From the NCBI GenBank assembly GCA_905210905.1, contig CAJLYQ010000025.1:1-24545 (forward strand): a stretch of 24,545 bases of DNA, given 5' to 3'. Origin of the DNA: an uncultured Christensenella sp. (GTDB taxonomy: Bacteria; Bacillota; Clostridia; Christensenellales; DTU072). The first letter of the stretch is position 1, and every line of letters starts with the position of its first letter. Shown here in pieces: positions 16,190-24,541 of this stretch. The notes below the pieces were generated by a model. It searched no databases. It was not told the DNA's origin and was given only the letters and a program-made list of their open reading frames with translations. The translations under genes and the position numbers were made by a program.

Positions 16190-17545
16190 ATGAAACAAGG
16201 TAAAATCGTAATAAGCAACATAATTATGATGCTCATTTCCATTGCGGCAATCGTTACGCTACTAATCGGCAGTTTCTGGAAAATCCAGATGACGCTCCAC
16301 GTCAACGGAGAAACGCTGTCGGAATTGCAGGGCGGTTCGACGGAAAACGCGAAAACCGCAGAAGGAACGGAAAGCGGAGAAAGCGGAACGGAAACGGGCG
16401 GAAACGCCGCGGCGGAAGAAATTCTGAAACAAATCGACGTGTCGTTGCCGCTGTCGTTCGATTTTAAGAGTATGAACCTTATTAAAGCGGTTGCTTCCGA
16501 TCCGACCGAACAAATCAGAGAAGGCATTTCCCGTCAGGTAGGCGGCGTGGTGGATTCGCTTATGTCCGCCGTGGACAAACTTATGTCCGCTATGGTAAAT
16601 ATCGTCATCGATCAGACGGTAAAACAAGCGGAAGAATCGGTTAAACAAAAAATAGCGGAAGAAAGCGGCGGCGAAGTCACAGAAGAACAGATCAAGCAAG
16701 AACTCAACGACAAATACGGAGTCACCGACGAAGACGTGGACACGCTTAAAAAGGAAGTTTCCGACACGATGACCGCTCTTCTTAACGGCGAAACCGACGA
16801 CGTGTCGAAGTGCCTGGAAGAATCGGAAACGCTCGAAAAACTCGCTTTGGCATGCGCTCGCGAACAGTGGAAAAACGAAAACCCCGACGCGACCGAAGAA
16901 CCCACCGATCAACAACTCGCCGAACAGGCGCAACAAACCAAAGCCGAAGTAATCGACGCTTACAATCAGATGATCGAAGAAATGGAAGTGGACGGAAAAA
17001 TCGGCAAAGAAACCGTGCTCGTAAAAGCCCTTGAAAAAGCCGATCTTAAAGACGACGCGGGCAACCCCGTAAAATTCGAAAACGCGGACGACGTAAAAGC
17101 GTTTTTGGCGGACAAACTCAATTCGAAAATCGACGACAACACCGCAAGAATTCTCGGTATCGCGCTTAAAGTTATGGGCGGTTTCGTCCTGCTGGTAATC
17201 GCGGCGTGGGCGTATTTCTTAATCAAACTCGTAGTAAAAACGCTCTTCTGCCAAAACAAAACCGTAGGTATGTTCGCGCCGAGATTTTTCGGCTGGATGC
17301 CCCACGTTTTGTTCGTCGGTTTGCCTATGCTCGTGTTCGGCAATATGGACCGTATAATAGCCAAAACGTCCGGTACTTCCTTGCAGCAACTCGGCGAAAC
17401 GCTTGCAAAACTTTCGTCGCTCGTCAGCGTTAAAATCACTTCTCTTACCTGGGTAAGCGCGCTCGCCACCGTGGTTCTGCTCGCAATATGGATACCTTAC
17501 TATCAGTGGAGAAGAAAACTTAAACGCGAAATCAAAGGAAGATAA
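16190..17545 (+). CDS. Unrecognised membrane protein with a large acidic extracytoplasmic region
   Basis: I do not recognise a family for this 451-residue protein. It has an N-terminal membrane helix (about 7-28), then a long hydrophilic region (about 35-318). The latter opens with a Gly/Ser/Glu-rich linker and continues with helical, coiled-coil-like segments rich in Glu, Gln and Lys. Three further helices (about 323-352, 368-384 and 419-437) precede a basic tail, RRKLKREIKGR. By the positive-inside rule the tail is cytoplasmic and the central region probably outside. AAAGGGAG precedes the ATG. It starts 64 nt after the HAD gene with no clear promoter between, so read-through is likely. A sensor, scaffold or channel-like role cannot be decided. 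Confidence 0.8.
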   Translation: MKQGKIVISNIIMMLISIAAIVTLLIGSFWKIQMTLHVNGETLSELQGGSTENAKTAEGTESGESGTETGGNAAAEEILKQIDVSLPLSFDFKSMNLIKAVASDPTEQIREGISRQVGGVVDSLMSAVDKLMSAMVNIVIDQTVKQAEESVKQKIAEESGGEVTEEQIKQELNDKYGVTDEDVDTLKKEVSDTMTALLNGETDDVSKCLEESETLEKLALACAREQWKNENPDATEEPTDQQLAEQAQQTKAEVIDAYNQMIEEMEVDGKIGKETVLVKALEKADLKDDAGNPVKFENADDVKAFLADKLNSKIDDNTARILGIALKVMGGFVLLVIAAWAYFLIKLVVKTLFCQNKTVGMFAPRFFGWMPHVLFVGLPMLVFGNMDRIIAKTSGTSLQQLGETLAKLSSLVSVKITSLTWVSALATVVLLAIWIPYYQWRRKLKREIKGR

Positions 17546-17558
17546 AACGCGCTATAAG

Positions 17559-17599
17559 GATACCGTAAACGCATTTTAGGAATACCTAAAAGCGGTATC
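17559..17599 (+). other. Nested inverted repeat after the membrane-protein gene
   Basis: An outer pair GATACCG (17559-17565) and CGGTATC (17593-17599) encloses an inner pair TTTTAGG (17574-17580) and CCTAAAA (17585-17591) with an AATA loop. The arms are perfect; an asymmetric internal loop separates the two stems. It lies between the stop codon and the terminator hairpin. Confidence 0.55.
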
Positions 17600-17620
17600 G
17601 GGTATTAAATTAAAATTCCA

Positions 17621-17650
17621 AAACGCTCCCCGGGCAAGGGAGCGTTTTTC
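17621..17650 (+). terminator. Rho-independent terminator ending the cyclophilin operon
   Basis: AACGCTCCC (17622-17630) pairs with GGGAGCGTT (17638-17646) across a 7-nt loop, followed by further T residues (17647-17649). An A run precedes it, so it may work in both directions. Confidence 0.9.
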
Positions 17651-17743
17651 TTTACGGAATAAGCGATAGAAACGGAGAAAAGTTTAGGCGCAAAGTTTCG
17701 GCGCGGTCGAAAACATTAAATACGCTTAAAAACGCGCTTGCGA

Positions 17744-17772
17744 TTGACAAACGCGCGCACGGTATATATAAT
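17744..17772 (+). promoter_or_regulatory. Perfect consensus promoter of the lipoprotein-apgM-alaS operon
   Basis: TTGACA (17744-17749) is followed by exactly 17 bp and then TATAAT (17767-17772). The start would be near 17780, about 27 nt before the ATG. No operator was recognised, which suggests strong expression, perhaps constitutive. Confidence 0.92.
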
Positions 17773-17806
17773 AAATAATAGAAAACTGTAAAAGGCGGTC
17801 GTTGTA

Positions 17807-18880
17807 ATGAAAAGGAAAGTAGCGTTTTTGCTTATATGCGTTTTCACGATATGTTTTCTTGTCGGTTGCGGACAAGTCGCGCAAGGCGGATCTGCGTCCG
17901 GCAACGTAGAAAAAAACACGGAAAAGGGCGAAAGCAAAGGCGAAAATAAAACCGAACTCGTCGTAAAAGACGGAGAAGTTAATTTCGGTCCGAACAATGC
18001 GGACGGCGATATTTCTTTCGGGGAGATAGGGTACGTTACTTTTGGGTATTATCCGCAGACGGTGGCGACTAAAGACGCGCTTAAACAGATGAGCGAAACC
18101 ACCGATTCGACGGGTTATTACAAGAGCGCGTACGACGGCGAATATTACGCGAAGATCGCGGTTGCGGACGTGTACAATCTTTACGAAGGCGACTACGAAT
18201 TCAGCGACGAAAAGACGATAAAGAGCAGAGAAACTTATTACTTCAAAGTCGAGCCTATCAAGTGGCGCGTTTACGGAGTTCAGTCCCAGGGCGACGGGAC
18301 GAGAACGCTTTATCTCGTAAGCGACGTAATTCTCGACAGTTCGGCGTTTTTAAGCAACGAACTTTATTCGGAAAACCCGGCAAACGGCGAGTTTTACCGT
18401 AAAGACAACGGCGCCGTCGCAAACAACTGGGCGTACAGCACGTTAAGGCAGTTCCTGAACGGTGATTTTTACAAAGAAGCGTTTGGCAGACTCGACGGCA
18501 AGGAAGCGGCGAAGATGGAAGAGCGCGACGTGTCGGTGGTGACCAAAGAGTTCGACGAAAACGACAGAACGGACAAGGTTTACGCTTTAAGCACCGTCGA
18601 AGCGGCGGTTCTCAGCAAGTTTCTGAGCGCGCAGGTGAGCGATTACGCGCGTTGCAGAGGCACGTTTATGAGCGTTTATCCCGAACTGTACGGCAACGGC
18701 AGATACTGGCTTATCGGTAGGGGTGACAAAACCTACCGCGCGGCGTACGTTTCCGACAACAAATCGGTCAGCGTTAAAGGCGAAAGCGTGGGATCGGAAT
18801 TCGTCGGAATTCGCCCTGCGATAGCGATTAACGTGGAAGCGGACACGGAAATAAAAACGGACGAAGAGGAAGAGAAGTGA
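17807..18880 (+). CDS. Lipoprotein with a DUF6273-like domain
   Basis: This 357-residue protein has a signal peptide and lipobox L18-V19-G20-C21, then a low-complexity Gly/Ser/Lys/Glu linker. The rest (about 62-345) resembles DUF6273. It has FGYYPQT, IKWRVYGV, NNWAYSTLRQFLNGDFY, a YALSTVEA strand and the C-terminal GIRPAIAI. Proteins with this domain are common on clostridial surfaces; their biochemical role is unknown to me. AAAGGCGG lies upstream of the ATG. Its last codons contain the GTG start of the next gene (GTGA overlap), so the two are translationally coupled. Confidence 0.85.
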   Translation: MKRKVAFLLICVFTICFLVGCGQVAQGGSASGNVEKNTEKGESKGENKTELVVKDGEVNFGPNNADGDISFGEIGYVTFGYYPQTVATKDALKQMSETTDSTGYYKSAYDGEYYAKIAVADVYNLYEGDYEFSDEKTIKSRETYYFKVEPIKWRVYGVQSQGDGTRTLYLVSDVILDSSAFLSNELYSENPANGEFYRKDNGAVANNWAYSTLRQFLNGDFYKEAFGRLDGKEAAKMEERDVSVVTKEFDENDRTDKVYALSTVEAAVLSKFLSAQVSDYARCRGTFMSVYPELYGNGRYWLIGRGDKTYRAAYVSDNKSVSVKGESVGSEFVGIRPAIAINVEADTEIKTDEEEEK

Positions 18881-20079
18881 AATATATAGTCATATTAGGG
18901 GACGGAATGGCGGACCTTCACAAAGGACCGCTGGGCAACGCTACTCCGCTCGAACTTGCGAAAAAACCGAATATAGACGCTCTCGCCGCATCGGGCGCGG
19001 TGGGGCTCGTAAGCACCGTCGACAAGGGGTTGAAACCCGGCAGCGACGTCGCTAATCTGAGCGTGCTCGGTTACGACCCTAAGGTTTGTTATACCGGCAG
19101 ATCGCCGCTCGAAGCGTTGAGCATAGGGGTAAACGTCGGAGAAAACGACGCTTGTTTACGGACGAATCTCGTCACGCTCGGCGACGCCGACGTGTTTGAA
19201 GACCGCATAATGGTAGACTATTCGGCAGGGGAAATAACCACCGAAGAAGCCGGAGAAATAATAAATTCGGTCAACGAGTTTGCGTCCAACGGAATAATCG
19301 AGTTCCACGCGGGAGTAAGTTATCGCCACTGCGCGTTGTTGCACGGCAACAAGGACCTTGCGGTCGAGTTTACGCCGCCGCACGACATAAGCGGTAAAAA
19401 AATCGGCGAGTATTTGCCTAAGGGCGACGGAGCGGACGTTTTTATAGAACTTATAAAAAAATCCGTAGAAGCGCTTAAAAACCACCCCGTCAACGTGAAA
19501 CGCAGAGAAGAAGGCAAAAGGGAAGCGAACGCGATATGGTTCTGGGGAAAGGGAACGAAACCCGAACTGGAATCGTTTGAAAGCAAGTACGGACTTAAAG
19601 GCGCGATGATAAGCGCGACCGATTTGTTGCGCGGCATAGCCGTGGGCGCGGGAATGGACGTTATCGACGTACCCGGCGCGACGGGAACGCTTGAAACCAA
19701 CTTTGCGGGCAAAGCGGAGGCGTGCGTGGAAGCGGCGAAAACTCACGATTACGTCTACGTTCACTTCGAGGCGCCCGACGAATGCGGACATCAGGGCGAC
19801 GCGCAGGGAAAAATAAAATCCATAGAAAAAATCGACGAAGTAGTCGGGTACGTCAAAGAGAAAATGGACGAAAGCGGAGAAGAATACTGTCTTGCGGTTT
19901 TGCCCGACCATTTTACGCCTTTGGCGACGAGAACGCACTTGGGAGAACCGGTGCCGTTTATCGTGTACAACTCGGCTCGTCCGGCTCGCAGCGGTTTGAA
20001 ATATACCGAACGCGACGCAGAAAAAGGAATATATTTAAGCAACGGCAGAGCGCTCATACAATATATGACGAAGTGCTGA
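18877..20079 (+). CDS. apgM: Archaeal-type cofactor-independent phosphoglycerate mutase (or homoserine kinase-like)
   Basis: This 400-residue alkaline-phosphatase-superfamily enzyme begins YIVILGDGMADLHKGPLGN with metal-binding D9. The nucleophile region is GSDVANLSVLGYDP (S56), and C-terminal metal-site motifs lie in HFEAPDECGHQGDA and VLPDHFTPLATRTHLG. It would interconvert 3- and 2-phosphoglycerate in the cytosol. A close subgroup of similar length has been proposed to act as homoserine kinase, and the sequence alone does not settle which applies. It starts with GTG at 18877, overlapping the lipoprotein stop by 4 nt, after AGAGGAAGAG. Confidence 0.9.
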   Translation: MKYIVILGDGMADLHKGPLGNATPLELAKKPNIDALAASGAVGLVSTVDKGLKPGSDVANLSVLGYDPKVCYTGRSPLEALSIGVNVGENDACLRTNLVTLGDADVFEDRIMVDYSAGEITTEEAGEIINSVNEFASNGIIEFHAGVSYRHCALLHGNKDLAVEFTPPHDISGKKIGEYLPKGDGADVFIELIKKSVEALKNHPVNVKRREEGKREANAIWFWGKGTKPELESFESKYGLKGAMISATDLLRGIAVGAGMDVIDVPGATGTLETNFAGKAEACVEAAKTHDYVYVHFEAPDECGHQGDAQGKIKSIEKIDEVVGYVKEKMDESGEEYCLAVLPDHFTPLATRTHLGEPVPFIVYNSARPARSGLKYTERDAEKGIYLSNGRALIQYMTKC

Positions 20080-20119
20080 CAGACAAAAGAACAGGTAATA
20101 TCAAGGAGTAAAAGACAAA

Positions 20120-21898
20120 ATGAAAGAACTTACCACGACGACGCTCAGAAAAGAGTATCTTGAATTTTTCAAAAGCAAAGGACACGCCGTAATTTCGGGC
20201 GCGTCGCTTATCCCGGACAACGACCCCACGGTTTTGTTTACCACCGCGGGAATGCATCCGCTCGTACCGTATCTTCTCGGACAAAAGCATCCTAACGGAA
20301 CTCGTCTTACCGACGTACAGAAATGCGTAAGAACAGGCGACATCGACGAAGTGGGCGACGCGACGCACTGCACGTTTTTCGAAATGTTGGGCAACTGGTC
20401 GCTCGGCGATTATTTTAAGGAAGAGAGCATATCGTACAGTTACGAGTTTTTGACGAAAGTGCTTGAAATCCCGTCGGACAGACTGTCGGTGAGCGTTTTT
20501 GCCGGCGACGAAGACTGCGCGGCGGACACGTTAAGCGCGTCGATATGGGAAAAGAAAGGAATAAAGAAAGAAAACATTTTCTTCCTGCCGAAGAAAAACA
20601 ACTGGTGGGGACCTGCCGGAGTAACCGGACCTTGCGGACCCGACACCGAGATTTTCTTTATGACCGGCAAAGATAAATGCAGCGAAACCTGTTCTCCTGC
20701 TTGCGACTGCGGTCGTTACGTAGAGATATGGAACAACGTTTTTATGGAATTTTTCAAAAACGCCGACGGCACGTTCAGTCCGCTCAAACAAAAGAACGTG
20801 GACACGGGTATGGGACTGGAAAGAACGGTCGCTATGCTCAACGGTTACGAATCGGTTTACGATATCGACGTGTTTAAGCCGATAATCGAGTTTATTTACG
20901 CTAATTCCGAGAAAAAGGACGTCAGAGGCGCGAGAATAATAGCCGACCATATCAGAACGGCTACGTTTATGCTCGGCGACGAAAAGGGTATTACTCCGAG
21001 CAACGTGGATCAGGGTTATATTCTGAGAAGACTTATAAGAAGAGCGGTCAGATTTGCGCGAGTAATCGGTATGGACGCTAAATTCCTTGCGGAAATCAGC
21101 AAAATGTACATCGCCGAATACGCGCCGTTCTACGAAGAACTCAAAACCAACGAAGAGAAGATCGTCGGCGAACTCAATATGGAAATCGAGCGTTTCGGGA
21201 AAACCGTCGCGCAAGGCGAAAAAGAGTTTGAAAAACTTCTCGGATACATTCAGAACAACAGAATGAGCGGCAAAGCGGCGTTCCGTTTGTACGACACGTT
21301 CGGATTCCCCATCGAAATGACGGTAGAACTTGCGAAAGACAACGGTATTACCGTGGACGTGGAAGGGTTCGAAAAAGCGTTTAAGGAACATCAGGAGAAA
21401 TCCCACGCCGGCGCGGAACAGAAGTTCAAAGGCGGACTTGCCGACAACAGCGAAGCGACGAGCAAACTGCACACCGCCACGCACTTACTCAACGCCTGCC
21501 TTAAAAAGGTACTCGGCGACGAAAACATTCAGCAAAAAGGAAGCAACATAACCGCCGAAAGACTGCGTTTCGACTTTAACTTCCCCCGTCCGCTTACTCC
21601 CGAAGAGATAAAAGCGGTGGAAGACGCGGTAAACGCGATTATCGACGAAAAAGTTCCCGTGGTTTGCGAAGAAATGCCCATCGAAGAAGCGAGAAAACGC
21701 GGAGCGGTAGGCGTGTTCTCGTCTAAGTACGGCGACGTGGTCAAGACCTACACGATAGGCAATCACTCTATGGAAATCTGCGGCGGACCGCACGCAAGCA
21801 ACACAAGCGAACTCGGACATTTTACCATAGTAAAAGAACAGTCGTCTTCGAGCGGCGTAAGAAGAATTAAAGCCGTTATTACCGGATCGCAGGCGTAA
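20120..21898 (+). CDS. alaS: Alanyl-tRNA synthetase without the C-terminal C-Ala domain
   Basis: This 592-residue enzyme charges tRNA-Ala. The class II catalytic core is clear, with LFTTAGMHPLVPYLLG, TDVQKCVRTGDIDEVGD and FFEMLGNWSLGDYF. A Cys-rich insert, CSETCSPACDCGRYVE, precedes WNNVFMEF. The editing domain is present, with HTATH (H451, H455) and CGGPH (C554, H558) as the metal site. The protein stops at GVRRIKAVITGSQA, where bacterial AlaRS of about 870 residues would continue into the DHHA1/C-Ala domain. The end is a clean stop with normal intergenic DNA, so this looks like a natural short form and not a truncation by frameshift. CGGPH replaces the usual CGGTH. AAGGAG precedes the ATG; it is the third gene of the operon. 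Confidence 0.93.
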   Translation: MKELTTTTLRKEYLEFFKSKGHAVISGASLIPDNDPTVLFTTAGMHPLVPYLLGQKHPNGTRLTDVQKCVRTGDIDEVGDATHCTFFEMLGNWSLGDYFKEESISYSYEFLTKVLEIPSDRLSVSVFAGDEDCAADTLSASIWEKKGIKKENIFFLPKKNNWWGPAGVTGPCGPDTEIFFMTGKDKCSETCSPACDCGRYVEIWNNVFMEFFKNADGTFSPLKQKNVDTGMGLERTVAMLNGYESVYDIDVFKPIIEFIYANSEKKDVRGARIIADHIRTATFMLGDEKGITPSNVDQGYILRRLIRRAVRFARVIGMDAKFLAEISKMYIAEYAPFYEELKTNEEKIVGELNMEIERFGKTVAQGEKEFEKLLGYIQNNRMSGKAAFRLYDTFGFPIEMTVELAKDNGITVDVEGFEKAFKEHQEKSHAGAEQKFKGGLADNSEATSKLHTATHLLNACLKKVLGDENIQQKGSNITAERLRFDFNFPRPLTPEEIKAVEDAVNAIIDEKVPVVCEEMPIEEARKRGAVGVFSSKYGDVVKTYTIGNHSMEICGGPHASNTSELGHFTIVKEQSSSSGVRRIKAVITGSQA

Positions 21899-21925
21899 AA
21901 CCGTAGGGGGAAAAGGAGAATAAGT

Positions 21926-23404
21926 ATGAGAAAAACGAGATTGATAATCGTAGCGATATTGCTGTGCGCGTTGTCTTTTTCGCTGTGTGCGTGCGACTTG
22001 TTCGGCGGCAGCGGAAACACTTCGACGAGCAACGGCGAGAAGAAAGACGACAATAAAGTAGAAAGAAAAATCTCGTTTGAGAAAGCGTGCGAAAATTATT
22101 CCGAGCAAAAACACAAGCGTACCGATACCGAACTGAGCGTAGGCGCGACGTTGTTTTTGAAAGTCCCCAACACGACGGATTGTATGCAGGCGACGGTTTC
22201 CGCGGAGTCGGAAATAAGCAGAGTAAACGACGGCGATACTTCGGCAATAACCGCGACTTTGGCAAACGGAACCGCAACGAGCGAAAACGTAAAAGCGTTT
22301 TTGCGCGCGCTCGGCGGAGAAATCAACGGTACGAGCGGTTCGCAAACCGCGTTGGTTATGAAGTATTTGCAGGACTTTTTCTCCGCAAATCTCAAGTTTT
22401 CCGCTACGTCGGGGATAAAAGACGGCACGATTAACGTTAAAGGCAAGTACGATTACAGGAAAGAACCCGGCGTCTGGACGAGCGACGGAATATGGTTTGC
22501 CGCAGACGAAGACTATTTGGCAAAATTCGTAGGCGACGGGATTAAATCGTTCGGGTTTGCGGACGAAATTCTCGCTGCCGAACTGTTCGATACGAGCAAA
22601 GCCGAAGACAAGGCGGCTACCATCGTCAGAGACGACGGAGTGGCGACGTACGATATGGTTTTCGGCACGGACGGGATAAGAGATTTTATCTCTTCGGCGG
22701 CGAAAAAAGCGATTGAGTTCTTTAACGGCGACAAACAAAAAGAAAGCGCGATTAACAATCTTAAGAACAAACTTTTGTCGAGCATATCCGAAGACCATTC
22801 GAGCACTCGTTTTACCGCAAAAGTGGGCAAAGACAAATTACCTGCCGAAAGCGAAGCGCAGTGCGAACTTGCGTTTAACGTCAGCAAAAAAGACGTAAAC
22901 AGCGTGGTTAAAGCGTTTTACGAAAGCGGACTTATCGATAAAAAGACGTCCGACAAAATAAACGTTTTTTTCTGGTATCTGATAACGAATTCTTGTAATC
23001 TTGATGGAAAACCGGACGATAATGACGGTGGCAGAATGGGCGTTAAGTTGTCGTTTACCGTAAAAGAAAGGTATTATTACGGAGAAGACGCAAGTTCGCT
23101 CGAAGAGTTCGATAAAACTTTGTTCGTATCCAAAGACGAAGACGCGGACGGCAGGGTAAACTTTGAAGACCTTATAGTTAAGTTGCAGGAAGAAGAAGCG
23201 GTTGAGTTTATTAAATCCACGCTTGAACCGCTCGGAGAAAAAGCGAGCGGAATTGTCGCGGAAATCACGGAAAAACTTGATTTCAGCGAGGAAATAACGT
23301 ATTACGAAATAAAACATAACGTAAGAGAGGTGTTGGAAAAGTACAAGGAAGACGAAGACATCGGATCGATTGTCGAAGAAATCCTAAGGAAACTTTTCAA
23401 ATAG
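21926..23404 (+). CDS. Unrecognised lipoprotein
   Basis: This 492-residue protein has a signal peptide and lipobox (L20-C21-A22-C23), followed by a Gly/Ser/Thr/Asn linker. The remaining roughly 450 residues alternate beta-rich stretches (for example TINVKGKYDYRKEPGVW) with charged helices. The C-terminal 100 residues are very acidic and helical. Several segments (SFTVKERYYYG, TSDGIWFA) recall lipoproteins that bind or carry lipid or envelope material, but I cannot assign a family. AAAAGGAG precedes the ATG. It follows alaS by 27 nt and ends 2 nt before the RACo-like gene. The lipobox sequence LCAC is the same as in the large lipoprotein at 2845-6258. Confidence 0.8.
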   Translation: MRKTRLIIVAILLCALSFSLCACDLFGGSGNTSTSNGEKKDDNKVERKISFEKACENYSEQKHKRTDTELSVGATLFLKVPNTTDCMQATVSAESEISRVNDGDTSAITATLANGTATSENVKAFLRALGGEINGTSGSQTALVMKYLQDFFSANLKFSATSGIKDGTINVKGKYDYRKEPGVWTSDGIWFAADEDYLAKFVGDGIKSFGFADEILAAELFDTSKAEDKAATIVRDDGVATYDMVFGTDGIRDFISSAAKKAIEFFNGDKQKESAINNLKNKLLSSISEDHSSTRFTAKVGKDKLPAESEAQCELAFNVSKKDVNSVVKAFYESGLIDKKTSDKINVFFWYLITNSCNLDGKPDDNDGGRMGVKLSFTVKERYYYGEDASSLEEFDKTLFVSKDEDADGRVNFEDLIVKLQEEEAVEFIKSTLEPLGEKASGIVAEITEKLDFSEEITYYEIKHNVREVLEKYKEDEDIGSIVEEILRKLFK

Positions 23405-23406
23405 AT

Positions 23407-24486
23407 ATGAAAAAGATTTGTATTAACGGAACCGAGTATACGGCGGAAGACGGCAGTAAGTTAAAAGACGTGCTCGTTAAGTACGGAATGGCGTTTCCTT
23501 GCGGCGGAAACGGTCAGTGCGGCAAGTGCAGAATTAAGTGCAAAGAAATCGCTCCGACCGACAAGGATAAGCGTTTTCTTACGGAAAACGCTTTGGAAGA
23601 AGGCTGGAGAATAGCGTGTGACAAAACCGTAGGCGATTACTCCGTCGAGTGTCCCCCGCCCGCCCGCCACGAAAAGGTGAGAGAATTATCCGCTTGTAAT
23701 ATAGTTGCGTCCGTGGACGTAAAGACCGTAACCGTAGGCATAGCCGATGACGAGATTGCGGAAAAAGTAACCGTACCGAATCCGCTTTACGACGGCAACG
23801 GCATTACGGGGATAGCGGAAGAGTACGAAAAAGACGCAAAGCGTCTTACGCATATGCTCAGAGCAGTGCTTGCCAAAGAGAGTATAGAACTTTTTGAAAA
23901 ATACAACAAAGCGCAGGCGGAAACTTTCGTCGTTGCGGCAAACGGTATGTTTATGCGTATTCTTACCGGGCTTACGCTCGAAGGGGAAGAACCGGACTAC
24001 AACATGATAAAAGACGGACATATGTTCGATTTGCCGACGGAAACGGTTTATTTTTTACCTACGGTAAACGCATATATAGGCGGCGATTTGCTTAGCGAAA
24101 CGGTGAATTACGAAACGAATACGCTCGTGCTTGACTGCGGCGACGTGTTTAGCGCGGTTTATCTCGGCAAAGAAGACAGCCTTGCAACGTCGATGTGGGA
24201 TATGACGTACGACGAAATCGGAATTAAGGCGATAAACGCGGCGATCAAAGTTCTCGTAGGGGAAAACAAACCCGTGGTAAGGATTTACGGTTCGCACGCG
24301 AAAAAACTTGAGAAAACCTTGCTCAACGACGGTTTCGAATACACGATTGAGAAAAAACAACTCGAAAACGTAGGCAAAGCCTTATCGTCGCTCAGATTCA
24401 GAGCAAAACTGAACAGAGAAAAAAGCGGAATAAGCGTGGTAAATATTTTGGCGAACGAAGAGTTTCATAAATATTTTGCCGAATAA
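23407..24486 (+). CDS. Shortened RACo-like [2Fe-2S] protein with degenerate ATPase motifs
   Basis: Residues 1-80 of this 359-residue protein form a plant/adrenodoxin-type [2Fe-2S] ferredoxin with C32, C38, C41 and C71 (PCGGNGQCGKC...ACDKT). The rest follows the order of RACo proteins (reductive activators of corrinoid enzymes, DUF4445), which are usually about 600 residues. VDVKTVTV (103-110) stands where DIGTTTV is expected. VAANGMFMRILTGL matches the VGNTTMLHLLLGL region, and FLPTVNAYIGGDLL matches the PGISGYVGAD region. LVLDCGDVFS stands where LLIDIGTNGE is expected, and the AGPAFEG motif is missing. ATP binding is therefore doubtful. It may be an electron-transfer or regulatory relative. 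The ATG is 2 nt after the lipoprotein stop with only a distant AAGGAAA, so coupling is likely. Confidence 0.8.
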   Translation: MKKICINGTEYTAEDGSKLKDVLVKYGMAFPCGGNGQCGKCRIKCKEIAPTDKDKRFLTENALEEGWRIACDKTVGDYSVECPPPARHEKVRELSACNIVASVDVKTVTVGIADDEIAEKVTVPNPLYDGNGITGIAEEYEKDAKRLTHMLRAVLAKESIELFEKYNKAQAETFVVAANGMFMRILTGLTLEGEEPDYNMIKDGHMFDLPTETVYFLPTVNAYIGGDLLSETVNYETNTLVLDCGDVFSAVYLGKEDSLATSMWDMTYDEIGIKAINAAIKVLVGENKPVVRIYGSHAKKLEKTLLNDGFEYTIEKKQLENVGKALSSLRFRAKLNREKSGISVVNILANEEFHKYFAE

Positions 24487-24522
24487 TTTTCCGACCAAAC
24501 GTTATGCGGAAATTTACTCGCA

Positions 24523-24541
24523 GTCGGCAAGAATTGCCGAC
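24523..24541 (+). terminator. Hairpin after the RACo-like gene, cut by the window edge
   Basis: GTCGGCAA (24523-24530) pairs perfectly with TTGCCGAC (24534-24541) across a GAA loop, 37 nt after the stop codon. A T tract, if any, would lie beyond the window, so the terminator role is unproven. Confidence 0.5.

Noticed and set aside
20080..20119. T-box or other amino-acid leader before alaS
   Set aside because: Only 40 nt separate the stop of the preceding gene from the alaS ATG, too short for a T-box, and no promoter is present.
21485..22798. Minus-strand open frame of 437 codons over alaS and the following lipoprotein gene
   Set aside because: It is a shadow frame caused by codon bias; it crosses two supported plus-strand genes and shows no domain or initiation signal.
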